From contig DCFS01000012.1 of the NCBI GenBank assembly GCA_002319875.1, positions 1,817-13,544 on the forward strand: a DNA stretch of 11,728 nt, written 5' to 3'. Source of the DNA: Treponema sp. UBA1798. GTDB taxonomy: Bacteria; Spirochaetota; Spirochaetia; Treponematales; Treponemataceae. Shown piece after piece: positions 1 through 7,872 of this stretch. How positions within the stretch are numbered: position 1 is the stretch's first letter; every line of letters starts with the position of its first letter. The notes beneath the pieces were generated by a model. That model saw only the letters and a list, made by a program, of their open reading frames with translations. It had not been told where the DNA came from and searched no databases. The translations under genes and the position numbers were made by a program.

Positions 1-627
1 CGATGTGGTATGTATTATGTAAATAACCGCTGGCTTGGCGGTATGCTTACTAATTTTTCAACCATTAAAAAATCGCTTCAACGCCTGAAAAAAATTGAAA
101 AAATGGAAATAGACGGGACCTTTGACAATCTGACAAAAAAAGAAGTCTCCGCGCTGCAGAAAGAAAAAGCAAAGCTTGAAAAAAATCTCGGCGGTATCAA
201 GGAAATGAAAGATCTGCCAGGTGCCATATTCATTATAGATACACATAAAGAGCAGATTGCAGTTGCAGAAGCCCGTCGTATGAGAATCCCTATTATAGCT
301 GTCGTCGATACGAACTGTAATCCTGAAGGAATCGACTACCCTATTCCGGGTAACGATGATGCTATTCGGGCAATTTCTCTATTTACATCGATTATTGCAA
401 ATGCCGTCATTGAAGCTGATAATGATACAGGCCTCAAAATCATTGAAACACTTAACGATGATGAGGAAAATGTGCAAACTGATGCTGCCGTCAAGGCTGA
501 TGATGTCGAAATAGATGACTACAGTAATTACGAGCCGACAGAACAGAAAGAAGAAGACATTGAAGCTGATGAAAAAGCCAGCAAGGAAGACGAACAGCTG
601 GTTGACGAAGACAGATTGTATAAATAA
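1..627 (+). CDS. rpsB: 30S ribosomal protein S2, 5'-truncated by the window edge
   Basis: This is a structural protein of the small ribosomal subunit. The reading frame is open from base 1, and the S2 signature YVNNRWLGGMLTNF begins almost at once, followed by the LGGIKEMKDLPGAIFIID and IPIIAVVDTNCNPEG blocks and PGNDDAIRAI. By alignment with E. coli S2 (241 aa) about 85-90 N-terminal residues lie outside the window, so the ATG at base 10 is an internal Met and not the start. The full protein would be about 290 aa. The excess is a C-terminal tail of nearly 60 residues after the globular domain, rich in Asp and Glu (24 of the last 56) and probably disordered. The stop is TAA, and tsf follows after 18 nt, the classic rpsB-tsf pair. 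Identity is near certain; any role for the tail is unknown. Confidence 0.97.
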   Translation, partial: RCGMYYVNNRWLGGMLTNFSTIKKSLQRLKKIEKMEIDGTFDNLTKKEVSALQKEKAKLEKNLGGIKEMKDLPGAIFIIDTHKEQIAVAEARRMRIPIIAVVDTNCNPEGIDYPIPGNDDAIRAISLFTSIIANAVIEADNDTGLKIIETLNDDEENVQTDAAVKADDVEIDDYSNYEPTEQKEEDIEADEKASKEDEQLVDEDRLYK

Positions 628-645
628 CCAACGGAGTATCCAATT

Positions 646-1479
646 ATGGAAATAAAAGCATCAGATGTAAAAGCCCTGCGCGAAAAGACCGGTGCAGGTA
701 TGATGGAATGCAAAAAAGCGCTTGAACAGACTAACGGAAATTCCGCAGAGGCTGAAAAACTGCTCAAAGAAAAAGGGCTTGCTGCCGTAGCCAAGAGGGC
801 TGATCGGGCAACTGCCGAAGGCCGTATCTTCGTTAAGCAGCAGAATAATAAAATTGCAATGGTTGAAGTTACCTGTGAAACAGATTTCGTTGCCAACAAT
901 GCCGATTTTATTGCACTTGGTGCAAAATTGCTTGATGTTACCTTTGAAAAAGGGTATACAAAGGTTGAAAAAGAACATAGTGATATGCTGCTCGAGCTCG
1001 CAACAAAAATTCGTGAAAATATGTCCGTCCGCCGTTTGTGCGTTATTGATATACCTGCCTGCGGTGTTGCAGCTTCATATGTTCACAGTGATCATAAAAC
1101 CGGTGCTATTGTTGTGATAAATGGTTCCACGGATGGCAAAGTTAAACAGTTTGCTTACGATTGCTGTCTTCATATGGCAGCTTTTACGCCAACATACATC
1201 ACCCAATCCGAAGTCCCTCAATCATATATTGATGAACAGACTGAAATTTTTAAAGCACAGATCGATCAGGATGAAAAGATGAAAGACAAACCGGAAAATG
1301 TCAGAACCGGAATTCTGAAAGGAAAAATCAGTAAGCATCTTGCTGAGGTTTGTTTTGTCGATCAGATGTTTGTAAAGGATGATAAAAAAACTGTCACTGC
1401 AAAACTTGCAGAAACAGGTAAAGAGACGGGAGCCTCCCTGTCTTTCGGCAAGATTGTTCTCTACGTACTTGGTAAATAG
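646..1479 (+). CDS. tsf: Translation elongation factor Ts
   Basis: EF-Ts is the guanine-nucleotide exchange factor that regenerates EF-Tu-GTP in the cytoplasm. The N-terminal UBA-like segment carries the family signature KTGAGMMECKKAL near residues 14-26, followed by a helical LLKEKGLAAVAKRADRATAEG stretch. The core signature EVTCETDFVANNADF lies near residues 74-88. The protein is 277 aa, close to the usual size with a full dimerisation domain. The start has a GGAG ribosome binding site at 633-636, 9 nt upstream. It follows rpsB by 18 nt and is probably co-transcribed with it. A strong hairpin 8 nt after the stop probably ends much of the rpsB-tsf transcript. Confidence 0.97.
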   Translation: MEIKASDVKALREKTGAGMMECKKALEQTNGNSAEAEKLLKEKGLAAVAKRADRATAEGRIFVKQQNNKIAMVEVTCETDFVANNADFIALGAKLLDVTFEKGYTKVEKEHSDMLLELATKIRENMSVRRLCVIDIPACGVAASYVHSDHKTGAIVVINGSTDGKVKQFAYDCCLHMAAFTPTYITQSEVPQSYIDEQTEIFKAQIDQDEKMKDKPENVRTGILKGKISKHLAEVCFVDQMFVKDDKKTVTAKLAETGKETGASLSFGKIVLYVLGK

Positions 1480-1487
1480 GTCCGAAT

Positions 1488-1520
1488 AATATTACGGTCT
1501 GTCAGGCAGACCGTAATATT
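1488..1520 (+). terminator. Perfect 14-bp hairpin after tsf, probable intrinsic terminator
   Basis: The arms 1488-1501 (aatattacggtctg) and 1507-1520 (cagaccgtaatatt) are perfect reverse complements around a 5-nt loop (tcagg). The stem has a GC-rich upper half. The 3' side runs into atatttat, which is U-rich but not a long U tract, so termination may be partial. It lies between tsf and frr, 8 nt after the tsf stop. This fits a terminator or attenuator separating rpsB-tsf from the frr chain. A processing hairpin is the alternative. Confidence 0.7.
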
Positions 1521-1554
1521 TATAGCGATAAATGTTACTTTACAGGAGAATAGT

Positions 1555-2103
1555 ATGGAAAACGATATTTGTACGGAACGCATGGAAAAGACCATTGTTT
1601 CTTTTAAAGAAACGCTGAACGGTATACGCACAGGCCGTGCATCAGCTGCTATATTCGATAAAGTACGGGTAAATTATTATGGTGCAAAATCTCCACTCAG
1701 TCAGGTAGCAACAGTTTCAATTCCCGAAGCACGACTAATAGTTATACAACCATTTGATAAATCACTTATCAGTGAAATTGAAAAAGGCATTGAGGCGGCT
1801 GATCTCGGGTTAAATCCCTCAAACGACGGAAAAGTTATAAGGATTTCAATTCCGCCGTTAACAGCTGATCGCCGAAAGGATCTTGTAAAACAGATCAAAG
1901 GTATTGCTGAAAACAGCCGGACAGCAATCCGTAATATACGTCGTGACGGTAATGAAGATCTGAAAAAACAGCAAAAAACAGGAACACTTACAGAAGATGC
2001 TTTAAAAGCTGCAGAAACCGATTTACAAAAACTCACTGATAAGTATATCGGTGAAATCAATAAAATTTATGATGTTAAAGAAAAAGAAATAATGGAAGGC
2101 TAA
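1555..2103 (+). CDS. frr: Ribosome recycling factor
   Basis: RRF splits post-termination ribosomes together with EF-G. At 182 aa it matches the family length (E. coli 185). Recognisable blocks are GIRTGRAS near residue 23, the beta-domain VATVSIPEARLIVIQPFDKS near residues 58-76, the LGLNPSNDGKVIRISIPPLTADRRKDLVK block, and the C-terminal helix with RTAIRNIRRDGNEDLKK. An excellent Shine-Dalgarno, AGGAGAA at 1544-1550, precedes the ATG by 4 nt. It lies downstream of the tsf hairpin, and its TAA stop shares one base with the uppS ATG (taATG). This suggests frr heads the lipid and isoprenoid gene chain, either through read-through or from its own promoter, which I could not identify convincingly. 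Confidence 0.97.
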   Translation: MENDICTERMEKTIVSFKETLNGIRTGRASAAIFDKVRVNYYGAKSPLSQVATVSIPEARLIVIQPFDKSLISEIEKGIEAADLGLNPSNDGKVIRISIPPLTADRRKDLVKQIKGIAENSRTAIRNIRRDGNEDLKKQQKTGTLTEDALKAAETDLQKLTDKYIGEINKIYDVKEKEIMEG

Positions 2104-2834
2104 TGCCACAATCTACAACTGAAAATCCACAATCTGCCACAAACATTCCGATCCATGTAGGTATAATTATGGATGGAAATGGCAGATGGGCTAAGCAGCG
2201 CAATCTTCCACGAACAATGGGACACAAAGAAGGTCTTTCCGTTGCAAAAAGAATTGTTGCAGCAGCAGCAAAACTTGGTATAAAATATATTACACTCTAT
2301 ACATTTTCTACGGAAAACTGGAAACGTGCCCAGGATGAAGTTGGATACCTGATGAATCTTATCAGGGGTCATTTACGGGCTGAATTTGATTTTTACAAAC
2401 AGAATGGTATCAGAATACGCCATATCGGTAATCTGAATGGCCTGCCTGAGGATATCCGGTTGGAAATTATAAAGGCAGTTGAGGAAACGGCTCACTTTTC
2501 CGGACTTACCGTCGTTCTGGCAATAAATTACGGCGGAAGGGACGAAATTGTCAGAGGCATAAAAAAAATTATTTTGCAGGAAGCAAATCCCGACAGCATC
2601 AGCGAGGAAAGTGTTTCTCAGGCATTTGACATGCCGGATTTACCTGATGTAGATCTTCTTATACGTACGGGAGGAGAATTACGTATCAGTAATTTTCTTC
2701 TCTGGCACGCGGCTTATGCCGAACTGGTCTTTACAGATACATTATGGCCTGATTATAATGAAACAGAATTTATAAATGATATTCATCTGTTTCAAAATCG
2801 TACACGCCGTTTTGGAGCAGTCCTGAATCAATAA
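2103..2834 (+). CDS. uppS: Isoprenyl transferase (undecaprenyl diphosphate synthase)
   Basis: This cis-prenyltransferase condenses isopentenyl-PP units onto farnesyl-PP to make undecaprenyl-PP, the lipid carrier for peptidoglycan and surface glycans. At 243 aa it matches the family. HVGIIMDGNGRWA puts the catalytic/Mg2+-binding Asp at residue 24. TLYTFSTENWKR, AINYGGRDEI and LLIRTGGELRISNFLLWHAAYAELVF (RTGGE from residue 188, S196) are the remaining family motifs and supply the IPP diphosphate-binding residues. The first Met is the only usable start, because the next possible one is the catalytic MDG. Its ATG overlaps the frr TAA by one base, with GGAAGG at 2094-2099 as a closely spaced ribosome binding site. 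This implies translational coupling to frr. cdsA follows 11 nt later. Confidence 0.96.
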   Translation: MPQSTTENPQSATNIPIHVGIIMDGNGRWAKQRNLPRTMGHKEGLSVAKRIVAAAAKLGIKYITLYTFSTENWKRAQDEVGYLMNLIRGHLRAEFDFYKQNGIRIRHIGNLNGLPEDIRLEIIKAVEETAHFSGLTVVLAINYGGRDEIVRGIKKIILQEANPDSISEESVSQAFDMPDLPDVDLLIRTGGELRISNFLLWHAAYAELVFTDTLWPDYNETEFINDIHLFQNRTRRFGAVLNQ

Positions 2835-2845
2835 AGAGGATTATC

Positions 2846-3688
2846 ATGAATAAACTGTTACAGCGTCTTTTGATTTTTTTCATCGGTATTCCCCTTGTTA
2901 TAGGTGTCGTCTGTCTCAAAGCATATAATCATCTGGCATTGCATGTTCTTATTCTTTTTGCTGCCCTACTGTCCTCTGAAGAGTTATATTCTATATTTTC
3001 CCGTAGTATGTATGTTCAGCCAAAAGCTTTCGTGCTTTTTTCCAGTATTCTTCCCGCGCTCACAGGATTAGTATGTGCTCTTGTCAGTACAACCTATGAA
3101 TATATCAATTTTTCTCTGCTCATAAGCTTTCTTATTATTTTATCTTATGAAGTCTTTACAGCCCGTACTTTCGAAAAATCAAACCAGCGGCTTGCTTCAT
3201 CAATTTTTACCGTATTTTATGGCGGTTATCTGATTACATACATATCGCGAATGACTTCGCATATTAATTCTATTCAGTTTATTGCAACATTTCTGTTTAT
3301 GGTATTCATGTGTGATTCTTTTGCATGGTTTTTCGGAGTTCTCCTTGGTAAAAATAATCGTGGCGTTGTAGCTGCAAGCCCGAATAAAAGCATTGCCGGT
3401 TTCATAGGAGGATATATTGGTGCAGTTCTTGCGGGACTGATTGGCTGGGCTGTCTGGCCATCTGTATTTTATGGAACGGTACTAAAAACCATATTGCTCG
3501 GTATAGTAATTGCAACGTCAGGAATCATCGGAGATCTCGTGGAATCAGTATTCAAGCGGTCAGCAAACTGTAAGGACAGTGGCGTTATTATCCCCGGGCG
3601 AGGCGGTATTCTTGATTCAATTGATTCGATTCTGTTTTCTGCACCAATTTATTATATCCTGACAAGGTTCCTGTTCGGAAGAATATGA
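2846..3688 (+). CDS. cdsA: Phosphatidate cytidylyltransferase (CDP-diacylglycerol synthase)
   Basis: CdsA makes CDP-diacylglycerol from phosphatidate and CTP, the branch point for all phospholipids, in the inner membrane. The 280-aa protein is very hydrophobic with many transmembrane segments, starting with a helix near residues 8-26. The C-terminal family block is clear: SPNKSIAGFIGGYIGA, then GDLVESVFKRSANCKDSGVI with K237-R238 and the conserved KD pair, then PGRGGILDSID. Against the usual CTP-transferase signature (K-R-x4-K-D ... G-H-G-G-x-x-D-R-x-D) it has Arg252 in place of His and Ser258 in place of Arg. The key Lys and Asp residues remain, so it is probably active. AGAGGA at 2835-2840 lies 5 nt before the ATG. 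It sits 11 nt after uppS and 13 nt before dxr. Confidence 0.93.
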   Translation: MNKLLQRLLIFFIGIPLVIGVVCLKAYNHLALHVLILFAALLSSEELYSIFSRSMYVQPKAFVLFSSILPALTGLVCALVSTTYEYINFSLLISFLIILSYEVFTARTFEKSNQRLASSIFTVFYGGYLITYISRMTSHINSIQFIATFLFMVFMCDSFAWFFGVLLGKNNRGVVAASPNKSIAGFIGGYIGAVLAGLIGWAVWPSVFYGTVLKTILLGIVIATSGIIGDLVESVFKRSANCKDSGVIIPGRGGILDSIDSILFSAPIYYILTRFLFGRI

Positions 3689-3701
3689 TCGGAGTCTGTA
3701 T

Positions 3702-4787
3702 ATGAAGAAAGTCTTAGTTTTGGGGTGTACCGGTTCAATAGGTACAAATACACTTGATATAGTCCGGCATATGCCTGAAAAGTTTCAGATCGTTGGTTTG
3801 ACAGCCTATACAAATCTGGAAAAACTTAAAAGCCTTGCAGAAGAATTCGGGTGCGCTTATTCTCCTGTATCGGTCGAGGGAACCGATGGAATAAGGCGGC
3901 TCATAGATACCGGTAAACCGGATATTGTTTTAAATGGAATAGCAGGAGCGGCGGGTCTTGAACCGTCATGTATTGTTCTTGAAGCGGGTATAGATCTTGC
4001 ACTGGCTAATAAAGAAACTATTGTCATGGCAGCCACACTCATACAAAAACTTGCGGAAGAACGGAAATGTCATATTTTACCGGTAGATTCCGAGCATTCT
4101 GCAATATTCAATCTTATAGAACGATGCGGTGCGGCTACGGTTGAATCAGTCATTATTACCGCAAGCGGAGGACCGTTCAGAACGCTGCCCGGAGAAAAAC
4201 TTGCAGCGGTTACAGTAGCAGATGCACTGAATCATCCGACATGGAATATGGGGAAAAAAATTACAATTGATTCTGCGACACTTGCCAATAAAGGTCTGGA
4301 AGTTATTGAAGCCAGCCGTCTGTTTCACATAGATACGGATAGAATACAAGTCGTTATACATCCGCAAAGTCTCGTACATTCACTGGTGAGGACTCGGGAT
4401 GGAGAACTTTATGCACAAATTTCAGAACCGGATATGAAGCATCCCATATTATCAGCGCTCACATGGCCTGAAGTTTGTCCGAATTATATGGAACCCTTTG
4501 ACCTTTTCGATCATGAAATGACATTCTACAGACCGCGTGTTAATGATTTCCCCTTGCTTGGATATGCCTATGAGGCCGCAAAACTGGAAGGTTCATATAC
4601 AATAGCCTATAATGCTGCAAATGAAATTGCCGTACAGGCATTCATTGACGGGAAAGCAGATTTTCCTGATATTTCCAAAATAGTCCGGACTGTTCTTGAT
4701 TATGACTGGACATATACTCCGGAAAATTTTGCAGATGTCTTTGAAGAAGATAAAAAGGCACGAAAATCGGCAGAGGAATGTCTGTGA
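3702..4787 (+). CDS. dxr: 1-deoxy-D-xylulose 5-phosphate reductoisomerase
   Basis: Dxr (IspC) converts DXP to 2-C-methyl-D-erythritol 4-phosphate with NADPH, the committed step of the MEP isoprenoid pathway that supplies IPP to UppS. The N-terminal nucleotide-binding loop is GCTGSIG at residues 8-14, with Cys where Ser is common. Further motifs in order are ALANKETIVMA, PVDSEHSAIFN (metal-binding Asp and Glu), ITASGGPFR, HPTWNMGKKITIDSATLANKGLEVIEA, HPQSLVHSLV, and the C-terminal AYNAANEIAVQAF. At 361 aa it is somewhat shorter than E. coli Dxr (398), but every catalytic block I could check is present. GGAG at 3691-3694 lies 7 nt before the ATG. The 3' end overlaps rseP by 10 nt. Confidence 0.97.
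   Translation: MKKVLVLGCTGSIGTNTLDIVRHMPEKFQIVGLTAYTNLEKLKSLAEEFGCAYSPVSVEGTDGIRRLIDTGKPDIVLNGIAGAAGLEPSCIVLEAGIDLALANKETIVMAATLIQKLAEERKCHILPVDSEHSAIFNLIERCGAATVESVIITASGGPFRTLPGEKLAAVTVADALNHPTWNMGKKITIDSATLANKGLEVIEASRLFHIDTDRIQVVIHPQSLVHSLVRTRDGELYAQISEPDMKHPILSALTWPEVCPNYMEPFDLFDHEMTFYRPRVNDFPLLGYAYEAAKLEGSYTIAYNAANEIAVQAFIDGKADFPDISKIVRTVLDYDWTYTPENFADVFEEDKKARKSAEECL
4772..4777 (+). promoter_or_regulatory. Ribosome binding site of rseP, leaves the start ambiguous
   Basis: AGAGGA lies inside the end of dxr. It touches the ATG at 4778 (no gap) but is 6 nt from the GTG at 4784 (codon 3 of the longer form). The spacing favours the GTG, while the codon type favours the ATG. The two products differ by only two residues. 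Confidence 0.4.
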
Positions 4788-5908
4788 CAGTCATTTACGG
4801 TCTGCTTTGTCTTGGTTTTATAATCTTTTTTCACGAGCTTGGACATTTTATCGCAGCACGAATTTCAGGTGTTAAAGTAGAAAGTTTTTCAATCGGTATG
4901 GGGCCGGTTCTCCTGCACAGGAATATCCGTACTACTGACTATCGTCTTTCACTATTGCCAATCGGCGGGTATTGCGGGATGAAAGGAGAAAAAGATTTTA
5001 CAGCAGCATTGAATGCAGGACTTGATAAAATTACTGCCGGAAAGGATTCCCTATACGGTATACACCCGTTACGCCGTATAAGTATCGCGTTTGCAGGACC
5101 ATTCTTCAATCTTCTGTTTGCTTTTGCAGCTTTTACAGTAATAGCACTGACAGGATATACCTACTATGCGCCATCAGCAAAAATTATCCTTGCTGATGAA
5201 GTTTATCCTGCTGTACATTCAGCCGCCCGTGATGCAGGTCTGAAAACAGGCGATATAATTCTGATTATAAACGGTGAGAGGATAACTGATTTTTCCGATA
5301 TTTCCGCAATAGTTTCAACCCATCCGGATGAAACATTGTCTGTAGAAGTCAGCCGTGCTGGAAAGAAAATTTCTTTTGAGGTACATACTGATATGGACAA
5401 AACTGAGGGTACCGGTAAAATCGGTATTACAAGTACCCCGGGTTCCATAGAAAAACGATCGGCGCCAACTTATTCTTTTTTCCCTGCTGTTGGGAAAGGT
5501 TTCAAGGATACCGGTCAAATGCTGTTTCTGACACTAAAAAGTATCTCTATTCTTTTTAAGGGCGTAGATGTTACCAACGCAGTTTCCGGCCCGGCAAGAA
5601 TTACAACCATGCTTGGTGATACGGTAAAAGAAGGTTTTGATGCCGGATTAAAAAATGGTATCACCAGTACACTCCAGTTCCTGGCAGTAATCAGTGTGTC
5701 TCTTTTTATTTTAAATTTACTTCCCGTACCGATACTTGACGGGGGAATGATTTTATTCGCTCTTATCGAACTGATTACAGGGAAACAGGTCCCTCCTAAA
5801 ATTCAATATTATGTACAATATATAGGCATCGCATTCATAGGATTCCTGATTGTTCTGGGACTTACAGGAGACATACGTTATTTTATATCATTTCTGGGGA
5901 GAAGATGA
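4778..5908 (+). CDS. rseP: RIP metalloprotease RseP (site-2 protease family)
   Basis: This intramembrane zinc protease cleaves membrane-anchored regulators such as anti-sigma factors and possibly leftover signal peptides. The 376-aa protein has the zinc motif HELGH at residues 19-23 in the first transmembrane helix, then PIGGYCGMKGE and GIHPLRRISIAFAGPFFNLLFAF. One PDZ domain follows (about residues 130-215, around AARDAGLKTGDIILIINGERI). The C-terminal NLLPVPILDGGMI carries the second catalytic Asp at 321. E. coli RseP (450 aa) has two PDZ domains; I see one here. The ATG overlaps dxr by 10 nt. A GTG at 4784 would give the same protein minus two residues with better ribosome-binding-site spacing. 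The last 4 nt overlap the next gene (ATGA). The substrate is unknown; no anti-sigma gene is visible nearby. Confidence 0.94.
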   Translation: MSVTVIYGLLCLGFIIFFHELGHFIAARISGVKVESFSIGMGPVLLHRNIRTTDYRLSLLPIGGYCGMKGEKDFTAALNAGLDKITAGKDSLYGIHPLRRISIAFAGPFFNLLFAFAAFTVIALTGYTYYAPSAKIILADEVYPAVHSAARDAGLKTGDIILIINGERITDFSDISAIVSTHPDETLSVEVSRAGKKISFEVHTDMDKTEGTGKIGITSTPGSIEKRSAPTYSFFPAVGKGFKDTGQMLFLTLKSISILFKGVDVTNAVSGPARITTMLGDTVKEGFDAGLKNGITSTLQFLAVISVSLFILNLLPVPILDGGMILFALIELITGKQVPPKIQYYVQYIGIAFIGFLIVLGLTGDIRYFISFLGRR

Positions 5909-7821
5909 AAAATCAGCCAATTCTATACCTGTTCATGTTCTTTTTTACTGTCTGCTGCATTTTACCTGCTGCTGCGCAATCACATATTTCTACGCAACCT
6001 CATCAGGATACCGTCACTGATTTGATAAATTGCGGAACCGGTTCCAATGCTTCTTTTTTTTCTTCCGGGAAGGATGGTTTTATTATAAGATGGACCAGTG
6101 ATGGTCTTGGTGAACATTATCAGCTCTCTGATATCGGAATTTCAGATATAGTCTGTTCTCCCGATGGAGAAGATATAGCTGTGTACGAAACAGATGGGGG
6201 AACCATCAACAGGATCAGTGTGTGGAACTGGAAGTCGTTGACACACAAATATTCCATACGTTTCAATACCTCCATTACTTTTCTGGCGTTCAGTGAAAAT
6301 GGTACGTATCTTATGACAGGAACGGCATCCGTTGACGGTGTTCTTTTTTTCAATGCATCAACCGGTAGTAAAGTCAATCTACTTCAGGATAATACCGGAA
6401 TTGTAACGGCAGCAACCACGAGCAGTACAGAAAATACAGTGGTCATGTATTCTCCTTCGGGAACACTTACATACTATAATCTCAAAAATGGAAAATCACA
6501 GATCCGCTTTACCGTCGAACCTGATCTGACGCACCCTCTTCTGTTTAATAATAATATGCTTCTTGCCGGTATAAAAAATAATACAATATATGTTATTCAA
6601 TCCACCACCGGTAAACTGTTAAAAACCATACCTGCCAGTTCTCCTCTTTTGCTCAGCTCAAAGACAGATACGGATCTGTATTATCTCGCATACGATGGAC
6701 GTTTATATACGCTGAACATTATACAAAAAGACGGAAATGCAGATTTCAGAATTCAAAAAGCTGTAAAAACATATAAAACTACTGATCGAAAGAATAATTT
6801 TTCGACAGGAATAAAGTCAGGAAATATGTTATTATTGGGGACAACAAAAGGAGCTGTTTATAAAAGCGATATTTCATCCTCTGCATCAACAGCTCTGGAA
6901 CCAGTAACAAACGATACATACGATAAGATAATTGATATTTCACAGGCAGGAGATAATTTTTATTTTCTGACAAAACAGGCAATTTTCAGATCGTCCTATG
7001 ACAGTGGTGTTGTGGATAAAATAGCAGAAAATAACAAGCAGACGAATATCATCACCTATGGAAAAAAAATAATTCTCTGGTCAAAAAATACACGGATGAG
7101 TGTTCAGATGCTGGATACCGATACCGGGACGTCGAATATCCTTTTCACCCCGGAAAATATAATCCAGACGCTGCATTGTGCCGGCAATATACTTGTTGAT
7201 ATAGAAGGGAATTCGATTATCAAAAGCTTCAATATTGAAAGTATGTCACAGGAAGAACTTTATACAGGTGCAGGATTGCAGGATATCGTACTGTACACGG
7301 ACAGAGATCTGTATGTAGCAAAATCGTCGGCAACACGGCCGGAATCGGCACTCATATATATCAATACACAGACAAAAGAAACAGTACCCCTTCCACTGAG
7401 CGGCACGATAGCCTATTCACTCTGTTATGATAATACCTCTTCAGACTCTGATATTTACGGTATGAGTGTTTCGGAAGACTCTGGCAACGGAAAAACCACG
7501 CTATTTTCATTTACGCCGAAGACAAATCAAAGCGTTTCAGTTCTTGAATTACAGGAAGAAGACTCAAACGCTATGATAAACCTTTATTATCCCTGTATTT
7601 ATACAACATTGGGTAAAAATCAGTTACAGTCGTTCAACTTACAGACAAAGAGCGATTTTCTCTATAAACGTTCCGCATCAATGCCGCTTAAAACCGCAAG
7701 AAATGAAAAACGGCTGGTCGTTTTAAACAGGGATGGCAGTATCTCCTGGTATAATCCCGAATCTGCCAATATTCTTGCCGACTGGTACCTCACGCTTGAC
7801 GGACACTGGTTTGAGTTCTAA
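5905..7821 (+). CDS. Exported beta-propeller (WD40-like) protein of unknown function
   Basis: This 638-aa protein has a clear Sec signal peptide: MKNQ, a hydrophobic core over residues 6-20, then PAAAQS with probable signal peptidase I cleavage after Ala24. The mature part is built of repeating beta-strand units typical of a propeller, for example FFSSGKDGFIIRW, DIVCSPDGEDIAVYE followed by RISVWNWKS, FLAFSENGTYLMTGT followed by VLFFNASTG, and MYSPSGTLTYYNL. The blades are best conserved in the first 200 residues and degenerate later. The chain ends with the aromatic-rich ADWYLTLDGHWFEF. There is no enzyme motif. Two Cys residues (17, 18) lie inside the signal core but do not form a normal lipobox. 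The ATG overlaps the rseP stop (ATGA) and has GGGGAG just upstream, so the two are translationally coupled. A periplasmic scaffold or envelope-assembly role is inference only. Confidence 0.85.
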   Translation: MKNQPILYLFMFFFTVCCILPAAAQSHISTQPHQDTVTDLINCGTGSNASFFSSGKDGFIIRWTSDGLGEHYQLSDIGISDIVCSPDGEDIAVYETDGGTINRISVWNWKSLTHKYSIRFNTSITFLAFSENGTYLMTGTASVDGVLFFNASTGSKVNLLQDNTGIVTAATTSSTENTVVMYSPSGTLTYYNLKNGKSQIRFTVEPDLTHPLLFNNNMLLAGIKNNTIYVIQSTTGKLLKTIPASSPLLLSSKTDTDLYYLAYDGRLYTLNIIQKDGNADFRIQKAVKTYKTTDRKNNFSTGIKSGNMLLLGTTKGAVYKSDISSSASTALEPVTNDTYDKIIDISQAGDNFYFLTKQAIFRSSYDSGVVDKIAENNKQTNIITYGKKIILWSKNTRMSVQMLDTDTGTSNILFTPENIIQTLHCAGNILVDIEGNSIIKSFNIESMSQEELYTGAGLQDIVLYTDRDLYVAKSSATRPESALIYINTQTKETVPLPLSGTIAYSLCYDNTSSDSDIYGMSVSEDSGNGKTTLFSFTPKTNQSVSVLELQEEDSNAMINLYYPCIYTTLGKNQLQSFNLQTKSDFLYKRSASMPLKTARNEKRLVVLNRDGSISWYNPESANILADWYLTLDGHWFEF

Positions 7822-7824
7822 GAA

Positions 7825-7872
7825 CAGGTTAATTAAATTACGGCAACTTAATAAACCTGCCTGGTTGTTTTT
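7825..7872 (+). terminator. Imperfect hairpin and T-rich stretch after the propeller gene, possible terminator
   Basis: Bases 7825-7839 pair with 7845-7859 (13 of 15 positions, beginning CAGGTT/AACCTG) around a 5-nt loop. A shorter stem, AACC 7854-7857 with GGTT 7863-7866, lies directly before gtttttctt (7867-7875). The two folds share bases 7854-7859 and exclude each other. Position 3-4 nt after the stop of a long gene chain fits a terminator, but the T-adjacent stem is only 4 bp. Confidence 0.4.

Noticed and set aside
10..12. ATG at base 10 as the start of rpsB
   Set aside because: The frame is open upstream to base 1, and the protein begins mid-domain at the S2 RWLGG signature, so this is an internal Met.
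1499..1526. Promoter for frr (ctgtca, 16 nt, tatagc)
   Set aside because: Both hexamers match only 4/6, and the -35-like part lies inside the hairpin; chance matches of this quality are common here.
5953..5958. Lipobox at Cys17/Cys18 of the propeller protein
   Set aside because: The residues before the Cys pair are F-T-V and T-V-C, not small residues at -1, and a better signal peptidase I site (AAA then Q) follows at residues 22-25.
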